The notes under the pieces: generated by a model
Databases searched by the model: none
Told to the model about the DNA's origin: nothing
Seen by the model: the letters and a program-made list of their open reading frames with translations, nothing else
Position numbers and translations under genes: made by a program
Part shown: positions 53,766 to 64,000 of the stretch, one piece after another
How the letters are laid out: every line of letters begins with the position of its first letter
How positions within the stretch are numbered: the first letter of the stretch is position 1
NCBI GenBank assembly: GCA_900095095.1
Contig: FMBT01000422.1
Coordinates: 60,637-124,636 of the forward strand
Direction: 5' to 3'
DNA length: 64,000 bases
From: Fragilariopsis cylindrus CCMP1102
Lineage: Eukaryota > Bacillariophyta > Bacillariophyceae > Bacillariales > Bacillariaceae

Positions 53766-55124
53766 ACAATATACTGTAGAGCAATAGTAAAACAATTAAA
53801 ACAATATCATTATTTTTTAATTAATTATGAAGGTAGAAATAATAATACCCTGATGAAAACATTGGATGGAACTGAAAAATGTTTTATCGAATGGATTTAC
53901 CAAAAAGAAGCAAATGAGGGGTGTGAGCATGGGCGTGCTTTGTCCCTTGCTCTACTGTATGTTGTGTAATTTAATGAAAATACGCTGATGGAAAAGGAAA
54001 AAATTGGTAGATTATTGAGAAAGAAAGAACAGTGAAAAAGTTTTGTTCTTTTGTCGCATCACTTTCTGTATCAAAGTAGAGTGCTGTCAAAGTATAATTT
54101 CCATTTTAGCCACAGTTACTACTGACGTAGGCGGGAGACATCAAATGTAGTTACTTATAGCAGCAGTCCAAGAATATTTCTTCCATTATTTAAGAACATT
54201 CTTTTTTCTTTTAATGGTCTTATTTATTGGCACTATGTATTTATGTTGTCACTGATAGGAATTTATGTAGACAGTGCAACTGCAATACGTTGGTTTTGAT
54301 GTGTTGGAGTAGAAGAATCAACCCTTGGAAGTCCATCTTTTATGTAGTGATATGTTATATGTTGTTCCCAGTAGTGTTATATTGAGTTTGAATGAAATAA
54401 TAATGCATAATATTCCTGTTTGGGTAAATAGCTTTGAGTTTGATTGCCTGGTCTGCAGTGCGCACTTATTCACGGGATTAGTTACTAGTGATTCATCGCT
54501 AATAAGCAATCAATCGCTAATAGAACTGCCTCCATTACGAATGGACGCAGCTCTCTAGAATAGAACTAATACTTAATGCTTATAATATACATTATCTCAC
54601 AATAGAAAGCCTCTTCCCTATATACTAGTCTAGGGCATGGCATGATTTTAAAATCTTACTAATAAGTTATTGACAATAAGATAGGACGTAATATTTTATA
54701 AGAAGTACTACGCACCTCTTGTTCGAGACAAGTAGGCAACGATAACACCTAAAGAGTGATATCGATTGGACAACAACAACCATGGTGTTGAAATACAGCA
54801 ATCGCAACGCCTTGGATATCGGTATGTTGCTTATTGCGTAATGCTTGAAGATACTAGGATGATATATAGGTTTGAATACTATGTATGGCTAGCTTATTAA
54901 CTTGTTGTTATTATTTACCTATTGCATAAGTTTTATAATAAATAATGACTAACATTGGTGATGGCAATCCGAGGTGCCGATGGAGGTGCTTACATTGAGT
55001 TACATTAACGCAATGTAAATACGACATATCTTTTCTCTTCAATTGCCAACCACACGATAATGCGCAGCAAATATATATTTATTGTGAGGAAACAACATGC
55101 ACAGACGTCACGACGTTCGTGACA
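53766..55124. other. Intergenic, no gene seen
   Basis: AT-rich, with only short ORFs (for example 54325-54558) lacking motifs. The right end abuts the copia element. Confidence 0.5.
55107..55123. other. Palindrome at the left edge of the copia element
   Basis: GTCACGA-CGT-TCGTGAC, 7-bp arms around a 3-bp centre, one base before the left LTR. It may have been part of the integration target or a pre-existing hairpin. Confidence 0.7.
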
Positions 55125-55785
55125 TGATAAATCTTTCGCAGTCCTGGCGAAAGGTATACTTTTAGATGAGGGGATCAGTTCGAAATATCTATGCGAATTA
55201 TTAATAGAAGATACTAAAGGAGGAATAGACTGGAACCCTAATCCTCTTCCGAAGATGACCTACTTCCGTAATAGTCTATAGGGTGTATACACTAATCGTT
55301 CATAGACTAGTACTGACTTATTATTTCCGTATATATATTCTTTACTAATTAGTTTCTTGTTACGTATAGGAACAACTGATACATCAAGGAGCTTGCTGTT
55401 GCTGGGTGAATACTATCTCTTATAAATACTGTTAGCCCTCCTTTCACTTGTTCAGTTATTTTGGATCCAATTTGGTACCTCTTACCGTATCGGAACTTTC
55501 TGTTCTCTATGTGTTCTCTGTGTTCTTTGTGTTCTTTGTGTTCTCTTTGGGTTCCTAACCCTAACCCTATGCTTACAAATATTATATATCTCGTCTCATT
55601 CGACCAATACGACTCACGTTTGCTCTGTAACATTCACTTGTAAAAAGCGTACTTTTCAAAAGTATTCACTTGTGAAAAGCGTACTTTTCAAAAGTATTCA
55701 CTTGTGAAAAGCGTACTTTTCAAAAGTATTCACTTGTGAAAAGCGTACTTTTCAAAAGTGATTCTGACTGATCCGTATTTTATCA
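55125..55785 (-). repeat. 3' LTR of the copia element (left)
   Basis: 661 bp, bounded by TGATAAA and TTTATCA. Nearly identical to 62692-63319. Contains four 32-bp units (starting ATTCACTTGT) near its right end, a (TGTTCTCT)-like short-tandem region and a CCTAACCCTAACCCTA motif at about 55554-55569. Confidence 0.93.
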
Positions 55786-55794
55786 CTCCCCATC
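55786..55794 (-). other. Polypurine tract of the copia element
   Basis: On the minus strand GATGGGGAG directly precedes the 3' LTR, the position where plus-strand DNA synthesis is primed. Confidence 0.75.
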
Positions 55795-55846
55795 AATGGA
55801 CGATATATATATTTGGATTAATAGAGTATATCTACTCCCCATAATC

Positions 55847-58800
55847 CTATCCGTCATTGATCTTCTTTTCTTGAATTCTTTCGTCCAAACACAATGGATC
55901 ATCATTTTCATACAATGTCGCCGTGTTACCTTCATGGTGAAATATGGGTTTCAGGATACCGTTGTAGACTTCTCCATGTCCCCAGTGCTTGCTCAAGACG
56001 TCCGAAATATTGTCTGCCGATGGAATATGTGTGAGTATAACATATCCAGCTGCCATCATGGATCTCACATAGTGGTAGTTCAGGATGTTATGCCGTGCAT
56101 GAAGCTTGGAGTGAGGTACATTCGAACTATCAATCATTGATTCATTATCACCAAAAGCATAGCTCTTTACATTCAAAGGTACTCCCAAATATCTTGCTGA
56201 CATTCGATGGTCAACTATTTGTTCAAAACAGGTCTTTCCAGAACAATATTCCGATCCATATGTAGCAGTCTCAGGAGTCTTTTGCTTCTTCGAAAACCAA
56301 TCCATCGATGTTTTGTTCCAGAAGTGAATACATCCCGTTACAGATTTTCCCGACAACACATCATGCATCAGGTTGGCATCGAAGTAATGCGACAACGTGA
56401 CCCTCTTTCCCAATGGTTCGGGGGCATCAGTTGGAAGTTCCTCGTACTGTTTTCCGTACGGTGTATGGGTCCAGTCTTTTGCATCCTTATTATCAAAACT
56501 AGATAAGTCAGGTTCTTCAGTTCTGTATCTCAACTTGAAGTGTTTGAAGTTACAGGCGTACTCATAAATCCTCATCACTCTTTTGAGATGTCCAGATCTA
56601 GGTGCAGATCTGAAGCTTGACATGGTCATTACGTGTGTAAGCATATCCCATCTACCTATCGAGATTAGCCATTGAAGCGATCCTATCATCGATTGGTATT
56701 TCTCAATGTCTTCTGTTTCTAGGAATTCAGAGGTATCCAATTCAGGGTGGTCTCCTTTCTCCAGAGGAGATTTGATCTTAGTGCTGGGTGCCTTTCCAAA
56801 CCATCTGATGAAGTCTTCTCTGAGCTTTTCGATATATTTCTGTGGATCTTGGCATAGAACTCCATATTTGTCTCTTGTGAACCCGCATCCTAAATGGTAT
56901 TCTATAAGTTGTGATCCTTTTAGTTTGAATCCTATCGGTTTGCTTTGTAGAGCATCAAGGAATTTCTTCACATCCTCAATTACACAAGCGAGATCATCAA
57001 CGTATGTAGCAACGTATTCCCAAAGTTGAAGTTTGTGGTTCTTCCTCATGTAAATTTCTGGTTCACATAATGATGGCTTGAATCCTAGAGATCTTAGTGC
57101 CTTATCAAGCACAAGCTTGAATGCTAGTCCACTGCTCTTCAATCCGTATAGCGCTTTGTAAATGATCAATAGATGTCCTTCTTTCTCCTTTCCAAACTCA
57201 GGCCCTGCCCGAATGCACACTTTTTCAGTTGTCTTTGCCTCTAAGTAAGCATTGCCGACATCAGTTTGCCATGCTGGAATTCCATTTAGTTCTGATAGGA
57301 ATAGCACCATTCTTAGTCCTCGTAGTGATACCACACCGGCGTATACGCTTGTCAATGGAATGTCGGTCAAATGTCCGTCTGCAACCAGTCTTGCTTTGAA
57401 TCTGCCATCGTGCTTTACAGCATATATCAAATGAACTCCTATCTTCTTGAAACTATTTGGTATCTTATCAGGGCTGAACAATCCTTTATCGGTAAATACC
57501 TGGTATAGATCCATCATTTGCATCTCGAGAAATGTGGCGTGTGCCCATTTGTTGTTACCATTTTCCGTATCAAATTCCAATGCTTCGTCATAATCTCTGG
57601 GAATTTTATATCCAAATTGGTATTTCTGCGAAAGTCGATACGATCTCATCTTGGCTTGCTTGATGGTCCTTGCAATCAGGGTCTTTCGTTTTGCCATTCC
57701 TCTGAATTGTTTCCAACCTGTAATATTTAGGAGTCCTTGCTCTTGAGCATATTTTGCCACTAGGAATTTGTTTTCGGTGCTTCCTCTAATGAATTCAGAT
57801 ACAGGCTCGTGTGATGTTGTTCCACCCGTCCACAAAATCTTGATTTCTGCGGGTTTTCCTTTATCCTTTCTATGCCCAATAATCTTGTTGAAATGCCAAA
57901 GAGTGTCACTGTCTTCTTGTTCTTCAATCATATTCATTACCTCGTTGTATGTCATGATGTCTTCAAATTGATCTTCTTTGCATAAGACCTTGAATTTGAC
58001 AAGTGTCGGATCCTGTTTTGCAATGGCATCTTCCTCATGAATTGTGTCCAACACCTGTAAACGTTTTGTATTACCTAGATCATCAGGTGTTGATATAAAT
58101 GTCCTTCCCTTGATGCTAACTGGATCGAATCTTGCTTCTTTCTCATTGCGCTCCCCTGTTTTCTTGTTGTCATCGTATGTACTCCCCAACCCTAGTGAAT
58201 CATAAAATGAATCGGATATATCAATTGGTTGTCCGTTGGCCTTGGTGTGTGGTTTGCCAATTGGATTCATCGGATTGATGACAGGTCCAGTTCTGTTCTT
58301 GTTTGGAGCAATAATAGGAGATTCTTCAATCGGATCTGGTGAAGCTTCTGCTAGTATTCCCGGAGATACTTGTTCTTGGTTGGGTGACATAGTGGGTGGC
58401 ATCCATTTCTTGACACCCTTTGGTCGACCATCCAATTCCTCCCCATAAGTCTGTCCGGGTATACCAAAATTACCATTGTCTGGACCTTTTATAAACTCTT
58501 TAAAAGGTTTTCCATCATCAACAAGCGGGTTCGCACGAAGGTTGCGAGTCTTAGGATCAAGGGCTGTGCGAATTTCGGCGCGTTGTATAATCTTCTGAGT
58601 ATCAGATGTGAGAATGTGGAAAGTCATGGCATGGCCATAGTTTTCCGCAATTCCCATGAAGTTTCCCATGAGTTCTTCTGTGTCACCAAACGAATTGTCA
58701 ATTTTCTTGTAATAAATAGGCTCGTTGAAGAAGAACTGAATAATGGGGCTGATATCTCCAACTTGTCCGGTAGCAAGGAAATATGGGTTTCGGTTGCCGA

Positions 58801-60430
58801 GATTAGGGTCACATGTGAGGTTCAAAATGAATATAACATATGTCAGGGCAAAGAACCAAGTGTTGGCGTCAGCGTCGGTACGATCCATGAGGCGATTGGT
58901 GAGGCTTTTAACCGTTTGCCATCTTCGTTCACATCCGTTTTGATGTTGCTTGTGTGCTTCGGTTTGCCACCATGGAATATACATGTCACGAAGGTAGTTC
59001 CTGACGGAAGTACTCGATTGGTTACCTGCATGATCTGACAGTAGGCGTTTAGGACACCCCCATTGACAAACAAATCTTGAAGTGCTGCGAGGAAACCAAC
59101 GGTAGACTTGGTCTTGCCGATAGGGGAACGCATCAAATATGCAGCTCCGATCCTAGAAAGAGCTCCAAAGAAAACTTGTGCCGATGTTTGTCCTCCATCT
59201 ACCGAAGGTGTCTCGGAGAATATAGCATCAGTCATCACGTCATCGTTCAGTCGGAATGCATTCATAGCAGGACTTGGAGACTTGTATCTTCGTTGAAGCC
59301 GAGTTGATGCAGGCATTCTTCCATATTGGGTTGTATTATTGAACGTAAGCTTAATAATATCGATGGGAAGGAATGCAAAGTAAGGCTGGAATGCTTCATA
59401 GTCAATGTCGCTTGGTTGTGAGTTCTTGGGAGTCCATTCTTGAGCACTATTGCAATGTCAGGATCAATAGATGTTTCAAATATACCATATGCAACTTTGT
59501 TTCGAAATGCATTTGTAACACATCGAAGAGTTGCAGCATCAAAGAAATCATTATTGGAGGAAATTCTGGTGCGGTGTATAAATGTTCAATGCAGCCGTTA
59601 TCAGATTTGTCAGTTTCCATTGGTTGTTGAATTGCATTTTGCATAATGTCCATGGTTTCTGACTGATCAAAAGAAACACACCCGTTGTTGTTGCTGATGC
59701 TTGACGTATCATTCATAATATTGAAACGATCATCCACACAAGCAATGTGTGAGTTGACAGCAATATCCATGAGTTCACCTCGTACATTATAGGTGTTGCC
59801 TCGAGGTAGTAAATCAGAAACGAAAGGAGTGTCAATGAGGCCTTTGCTTTCGTCAAATGTTGAGTCTGCAATCATCGGATTCCATTCTTGATCTGAGGTC
59901 ATGATCACATGGTCCAAAGTTTCCCACTCTTGGTCAGTATATGGTCGTTGCTCTAAGTAAGGCAGACCCGCCTGTATACTTAATGGGAATACATATCCCT
60001 CTAACGTAGTAATACGTTGAGTTCCTTCGAATGCAATTGCTTTGTCATCGACTGTAGCACCATAATCTTCCAATTGAATACAAGAGTGTATTGTTTGGTT
60101 TCTTCCTGTGAAAGCATATTCATTGAATATACCAATAACAGGTTTGGAGTTCAAAGGGAAAAGAACGGCTCCGCATGTACCTACTTTGATATTGTTGATT
60201 TGATGAGCATCAACTCCAGCAATATGTACATGTCGCGGTGGTTCTGGTCCCTCAATCCATCTCATACCTGCGCCAGCAACACCTCCGTTAGCTCCGCGAT
60301 CTGCTAGGGAACATCCATGTTTGATTTTGCTGCTTTTGGCCTTGTCAACATTGTAAATCGCATTGTCTTGTGTTTCTTCGAGTATTTCTTGATCATACCA
60401 ACAGTGAAAGTCTGCTTTCCTAGTTTTGCA
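55847..60430 (-). CDS. pol: Copia pol: protease, integrase, reverse transcriptase, RNase H (frame-broken)
   Basis: The protease active site, D-R-G-A-N-G-G-V-A-G, lies just before 60265. The frame then shifts near 59570, 59455 and 59055, each by one missing base; the last sits in GTCCTAAAC within the integrase, after D-L-F-V-N-G-G. From 58984 a single open frame of 1,045 codons continues: integrase end (P-W-W-Q-T-E-A-H-K-Q), K-I-L-W-T-G-G, reverse transcriptase (F-K-A-R-L-V-A-D-G, Q-T-D-V-G-N-A-Y-L, Y-V-D-D-L), and RNase H with T-Y-G-S-E-Y, H-S-K-L-H-A-R-H-N and A-D-N-I-S-D-V-L-S-K-H. Together these make the cDNA copy and insert it. The long RT-RNase H frame is intact, which argues against old age. 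Confidence 0.88.
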
Positions 60431-62079
60431 TCCAATTCAGGTGTCAGATAACCGGCATAAGATCCGTCGTCTTCAAACTTGACTGATCGAGGCTTGTCTG
60501 ATAACAATCGCGATGCAGAGGCTGGAGAAATAGTAGACCGTATTGGAATCTTTCTTGTAGTCAGGTTCTGTTTTGCAGCACTTGCATTGATGATTCGATG
60601 TTGTTTGATAACATAAGTGTCTTCGTCCGGTGGTGAAGTACTGTCTTGGGTTGCTGTTCTTAGTTGGATCCTAGTACCAGACTCTAATCCATACCAATGC
60701 TTCTTTTCTTCAGGGGTCATCTTATCCCAAAGCCATTTCGGTACAGAACCACTAGTAAATTTATGTCCTGGTCTGTCGCTGTTACCTCTTCCTCGACCTC
60801 CGTAATTAGATCTGCCGGCGCCATTGCTTCGACCCGTGGGACTTCGTCCAGCGTTGTTGAAGTTGATTCTCAAGAGGTTGGTATGGTATATATCAATTTC
60901 TCGAGAGATATCGTCTTCATTACGGCAATCGGTTTGAGTGCATATCATTTCACCAGTTCCTTCAAGTGGTTGAGTATACCCTTGCTCAACAAGGGAGTCA
61001 ACCGAATAATCTTCATATTCTTGATGTGATTGGTGTGTACTATACGTACGAGTTGTTCGATTTGCTTTGTATTCTTGTTGATTGTTTGTCGATAAGAACA
61101 GGTCGATCTGTTCCTCGGACATGTCAGGGCATTGCTGTGTCATGAGGACCTTGAACTTGTTAGACTTGGTTTTATGCGTTGAGCTGTCATCTTCAGCGTC
61201 GTGGAGTTTTGCTTGTGACATTATAAACTCAAATAGTTTAGTTCCAGTCATCTTGTTTCCTGTTGCTGTTGCTTGAACTGCCATTGCGCTGTAGGTTGCT
61301 TTCATCGAGTCGTCTTGGATAAAAGCATGTTTCAGTGCTATTGCCTGCTGTCCAATGGATAGTAATTCCGTATCATCTGCGAGATCGTTATAATTTCGTA
61401 CTTTTTCGAAGAATTTGGTACAATATGCTTCTCTTGAACCTGATGCTTCGGAGAAATCCATTTTGTTGATCTCTTTCCATATTGTATCGGCGACAATTGC
61501 TTTGGCATCCGAATCGGTATAATGACGTTTGAGCGCAAACCATACTTCGCGGGCATCTTTGTCCTTGAGGTTTCTCTTGATAATATATTGTCCCATGTTG
61601 GTCTGCAGGACTCTAGTAAAAACAGCCCACATAAAGACTTGTTTTTCTTTCCAAAGTTGTTGATCAGATGTATCAATGATATTCTTGGGATTGAAGTTCT
61701 CATCCAAAACATCAGAAACGTGATGTGTTTGAATCGTTAGCATGAAATTTGATGAGCCACTGAGATATTGTGAATCTTTATTCAAGATCTCGTAATCCGA
61801 CGGGTTTCGTTTTCTCTTCAACCATTCTTTGAGAACTTGTTCTTTGTCCTTCGATGTTACTGGTGCGCTTGCGATCACCGCTTCTCTTCCTTGTGGTGTT
61901 CTTCTGAATGCCTTGAATTCGGTCTTGTCGAAGTTGTCAATATCCGACCAGTCGTCGCTATTATCTCTCTTCGTATCCATGTATCGAATGAATTGGCGTA
62001 GGCATGCTAATCCGTTGAGATTAGTAGGTTTTTCCGCTTCCGTTGTTGTTCTCCTATCCTTATGTGGTGGCCACCACAT
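60304..62079 (-). CDS. gag: Copia gag
   Basis: A 591-residue capsid protein from the ATG at 62079. The UBN2-like core includes W-A-V-F-T-R-V-L-Q-T-N-M-G, A-R-E-V-W-F-A-L-K-R-H-Y and F-F-E-K-V-R-N-Y-N-D-L. After about residue 400 an R-G-G-rich segment (G-R-S-N-Y-G-G-R-G-R-G) replaces a zinc knuckle as likely RNA-binding part; no C-x2-C-x4-H-x4-C is seen. The protease frame lies at minus one relative to gag and overlaps its last ~35 codons, with clearly coding sequence (E-E-T-Q-D-N-A-I-Y-N-V-D-K-A) upstream of the gag stop. That permits either programmed minus-one recoding or one missing base. I see no perfect slippery heptamer. Confidence 0.82.
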   Translation of the reverse strand: MWWPPHKDRRTTTEAEKPTNLNGLACLRQFIRYMDTKRDNSDDWSDIDNFDKTEFKAFRRTPQGREAVIASAPVTSKDKEQVLKEWLKRKRNPSDYEILNKDSQYLSGSSNFMLTIQTHHVSDVLDENFNPKNIIDTSDQQLWKEKQVFMWAVFTRVLQTNMGQYIIKRNLKDKDAREVWFALKRHYTDSDAKAIVADTIWKEINKMDFSEASGSREAYCTKFFEKVRNYNDLADDTELLSIGQQAIALKHAFIQDDSMKATYSAMAVQATATGNKMTGTKLFEFIMSQAKLHDAEDDSSTHKTKSNKFKVLMTQQCPDMSEEQIDLFLSTNNQQEYKANRTTRTYSTHQSHQEYEDYSVDSLVEQGYTQPLEGTGEMICTQTDCRNEDDISREIDIYHTNLLRINFNNAGRSPTGRSNGAGRSNYGGRGRGNSDRPGHKFTSGSVPKWLWDKMTPEEKKHWYGLESGTRIQLRTATQDSTSPPDEDTYVIKQHRIINASAAKQNLTTRKIPIRSTISPASASRLLSDKPRSVKFEDDGSYAGYLTPELDAKLGKQTFTVGMIKKYSKKHKTMRFTMLTRPKAAKSNMDVP

Positions 62080-62175
62080 TAGGGTTTTCTACTTGAGAGT
62101 GGTCCAAATGTTCAAGATCTTCCCAATCTTGAAATCCGGAATCAAAGAGGGCCTGTGGAATTTGGTGAATCAATC

Positions 62176-62472
62176 CTAAGATTCATCACCGATTCGATTG
62201 CTGTGATGAAATCTGGATCTGTAATAAACTGCGTTGTCTCGATCCGTTTTCATCCTTGTAACCTCTGTGAGTCGGGATGCCTCAGCTGCCGCTGCTGTAT
62301 CCGACATCGTAGTAGATACGTCTTCGTTGTCTTCGTTAAGAGATTCTTCTTCTTCGGTTCCAAAATTTATTGTTTCTCCAATAAGTTTGTCTTCCAGTTC
62401 CTCTCTTACTTCCGTTCTTATTCTTCTTCTCCTTCCTACTCTTTCTGCTATGGATTCGTCTTCCGTATCCAT
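62176..62472 (-). CDS. Acidic leader ORF before gag
   Basis: 98 codons in the same frame as gag but separated from it by a TAG and a TGA. Charged, with R-R-R-R-I-R-T-E and poly-Ala. The region after its stop looks coding in another frame (F-Q-D-W-E-D-L-E-H-L), so gag may really begin here and be broken, or this is a separate small ORF. Confidence 0.4.
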   Translation of the reverse strand: MDTEDESIAERVGRRRRIRTEVREELEDKLIGETINFGTEEEESLNEDNEDVSTTMSDTAAAAEASRLTEVTRMKTDRDNAVYYRSRFHHSNRIGDES

Positions 62473-62658
62473 GTATCACTCCCTGCTGGTGTGATATCAA
62501 CGGGCTATTGCTCTATATATAGTCTGTAGAGTCTTATCGTTGATTTGTTTCTATTCTTGTAGATCGGTTTCCTTCGACCGTCTTTTCTTTATTCCTTATT
62601 CGTCTTCCTATTAGGAAGAACTAGTCTCTTCTATTGAAGATACCGAACTAAGATCCGC

Positions 62659-62681
62659 CGCAAGTTCTGAGAGTACTTGCG
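62659..62681. other. Leader hairpin next to the primer-binding region
   Basis: Perfect 7-bp inverted repeat CGCAAGT/ACTTGCG with a 9-nt loop, ten bases inside the 5' LTR. This is where the primer-binding site and packaging signals lie. I cannot name the primer tRNA; the usual initiator-Met site TGGTATCAGAGC is absent. Confidence 0.6.
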
Positions 62682-62691
62682 ACTGTTAATC

Positions 62692-63319
62692 TGATAAATC
62701 TTTCGCAGTCCTGGCGAAAGGTATACTTTTAGATGAGGGGATCAGTTCGAAATATCTATGCGAATTACTAATAGAAGATACTAAAGGAGGAATAGACTGG
62801 AACCTAATTCCTCTTCCGAAGATGACCTACTTCCGTAATAGCCTATAGGGTGTACACACTAATCGTTCATAGACTAGTACTGACTTATTATTTCCGTATA
62901 TATATTCTTTACTAATTAGTTTCTTGTTACGTATGGGAACAACTGATACATCAAGGAGCTTGCTGTTGCTGGGTGAATACTATCTCTTATAAATACTGTT
63001 AGCGCTCCTTTCACTTGTTCAGTTATTTTGGATCCAATTTGGTACCTCTACCGTATCGGAACTTTCTGTTCTCTATGTGTTCTCTGTGTTCTTTGTGTTC
63101 TTTGTGTTCTCTTTGGGTTCCTAACCCTAACCCTATACTTACAAATATTATATATCTCGTCTCATTCGACCAATACGACTCACGTTTGCTCTGTAACATT
63201 CACTTGTAAAAAGCGTACTTTTCAAAAGTATTCACTTGTGAAAAGCGTACTTTTCAAAAGTATTCACTTGTGAAAAGCGTACTTTTCAAAAGTGATTCTG
63301 ACTGATCCGTATTTTATCA
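62692..63319 (-). repeat. 5' LTR of the copia element (right)
   Basis: 628 bp, three 32-bp units instead of four, otherwise nearly identical to the left LTR, with a few substitutions and 1-bp indels. In transcription direction the 32-bp units lie at the start of the LTR, in U3. Telomere-like motif at about 63120-63135. Confidence 0.93.
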
Positions 63320-63600
63320 TTTCCTGCACGCTACTTTTCCTTCTGATGTTTGTTGTTCTGATCAATACCTTTCGCATAGGCCCAACAATCAAAAACAAAA
63401 ACAGCGCGTACTGAATTCACAACAACAACAACAACAACAGGATGATCATTGGTGGTAGATATGATAGAATATACAAATTCATTCAATTAGTACATTATAT
63501 AGCTATAGCTAGCTATTAATAGTTGGAGTGGAAGTCGTTACACTAGACTAGTATCGTATTATTCAATATTAGATATTTTATAAATATTTTGCGGTCAAGA
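63320..63600. other. Spacer right of the copia element
   Basis: AT-rich with an (ACA)n run near 63420-63438. No gene seen. Confidence 0.5.
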
Positions 63601-64000
63601 TATCATATCATACCATACCATACCATACTATCTCTCTAGTCCTCTTGAAGAAGAACAGAACAGAAGAGTTCCATGCCTTCTTTCAAGCTATCATACCAAT
63701 CATACAGGAAATTTGGACAGACAGATGCATCGATCGCAACACACCAGTTCTGGGAGGTATAATAGTAGCAGAATATGATTCACTCACCAAGAAAGTCAAC
63801 CATCTATATACACTGAAAGAAATGGTACTTCCAGAAGATGAATTAAAGATATATAATGAACCACTCCCAACAAGACTAGCAGATACAAACCAACAACTGA
63901 AAGAGTGGATAAACAGATGGAGACAAGTCATTGATCACAGTATGAAACGAGTAAAAGAACTTGCTAAAGAAAACAACAAACCAATATGGAGACACTTCAC
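63601..64000 (+). mobile_element. LINE-type retroelement relic at the window edge
   Basis: An open frame runs into the right edge: E-E-F-H-A-F-F-Q-A-I-I-P-I-I-Q-E-I-W-T-D, then L-Y-T-L-K-E-M-V-L-P-E-D-E and K-P-I-W-R-H-F. It is closely related to the minus-strand relic at 22222-22770, and here Trp is kept where that copy has Arg. It resembles the region behind the RT domain of LINE polyproteins. Only part is visible. Confidence 0.55.

Larger units (their letters stand above)
55125..63319 (-). mobile_element. Ty1/copia LTR retrotransposon (CoDi-like)
   Basis: A structurally complete element of about 8.2 kb, read on the minus strand: 5' LTR, leader, gag, protease, integrase, reverse transcriptase, RNase H, polypurine tract, 3' LTR. 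Integrase before reverse transcriptase is the copia order. The protease active site D-R-G-A-N-G-G-V-A-G is the variant I associate with diatom CoDi elements. Both LTRs start TGATAAA and end TTTATCA. High LTR similarity suggests fairly recent insertion. No target-site duplication is visible: the five bases outside are TGACA on the left and TTTCC on the right. Frame breaks near 60400, 59570, 59455 and 59055 would block expression unless they are sequence errors or, at gag/pol, recoding. Confidence 0.93.

Noticed and set aside
55554-55569. Chromosome end indicated by CCCTAA repeats
   Set aside because: Only two to three units, duplicated in both LTRs, with retroelement sequence on both sides.
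55640-55780. Regular 32-bp direct repeats resembling a CRISPR array
   Set aside because: The units are contiguous without spacers, lie inside both LTRs of a eukaryotic retrotransposon, and no cas genes are present.

Overview
The window reads as nuclear DNA of a diatom (stramenopile alga); the species is not identified. The evidence is mixed. Introns are short GT-AG introns of about 65 to 360 nt. Several proteins begin with a signal peptide followed by an A-F type cleavage motif, the bipartite signal of a secondary red plastid. There is a DGAT1 with an N-terminal PH domain, a cyclin-box protein resembling diatom cyclins, and a CoDi-like Ty1/copia element with the D-R-G-A-N protease signature seen in diatom copia elements. 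Coding DNA is AT-rich and full of poly-Ser, poly-Asn, poly-Gln and acidic tracts.

Layout. 0-11 kb: FAF2-like UBX protein (-), thylakoid-lumen protein (-), WW/UIM protein (+), LRR-2OG-dioxygenase protein (-), SFT2 vesicle protein (+), LRR protein (-). 11.5-21.2 kb: two-module glycosyltransferase (-), ABCG half-transporter (+), TFIIE alpha (-), a MATE transporter lacking its first half where a dispersed repeat begins (+), M48 metalloprotease (-). 21-27.7 kb: repeat-rich, with a second copy of that repeat, a LINE-type relic, a cyclin gene (+), a weak copia relic, a small plastid-targeted protein with an in-frame 84-bp duplication (-), and a tandem duplication. 27.7-36 kb: DUF4209/ERMARD-like gene (+), then GPC acyltransferase and PH-DGAT1 in one orientation (-). 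36-54 kb: acidic protein (-), DUF2786 protein (-), PAS protein (+), UPF0126 membrane protein (-), mitochondrial PDK/BCKDK-type kinase (+), alpha/beta hydrolase (-), Tic22-like import protein (-), plastid LPAAT-like acyltransferase (+), coronin (+). 55.1-63.3 kb: a complete copia element on the minus strand with two near-identical LTRs. The right edge holds another LINE-type relic.

Four genes concern glycerolipid acylation or hydrolysis (GPC acyltransferase, DGAT1, LPAAT, lipase-like hydrolase). Several others serve the plastid (lumen protein, Tic22, M48 protease, LPAAT). They are not one operon, and I see no dedicated new multi-gene system.

One pattern matters most for any reader. I count 19 reading-frame breaks in six loci (LRR-2OG, glycosyltransferase, cyclin, ERMARD-like, GPC acyltransferase, copia), and every one has the sign of a single missing base, often in a short homopolymer. 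Several apparent small ORFs are therefore pieces of larger genes. I merged them and marked the breaks. Residual deletion errors in a long-read assembly are the simplest explanation; true decay is the alternative.
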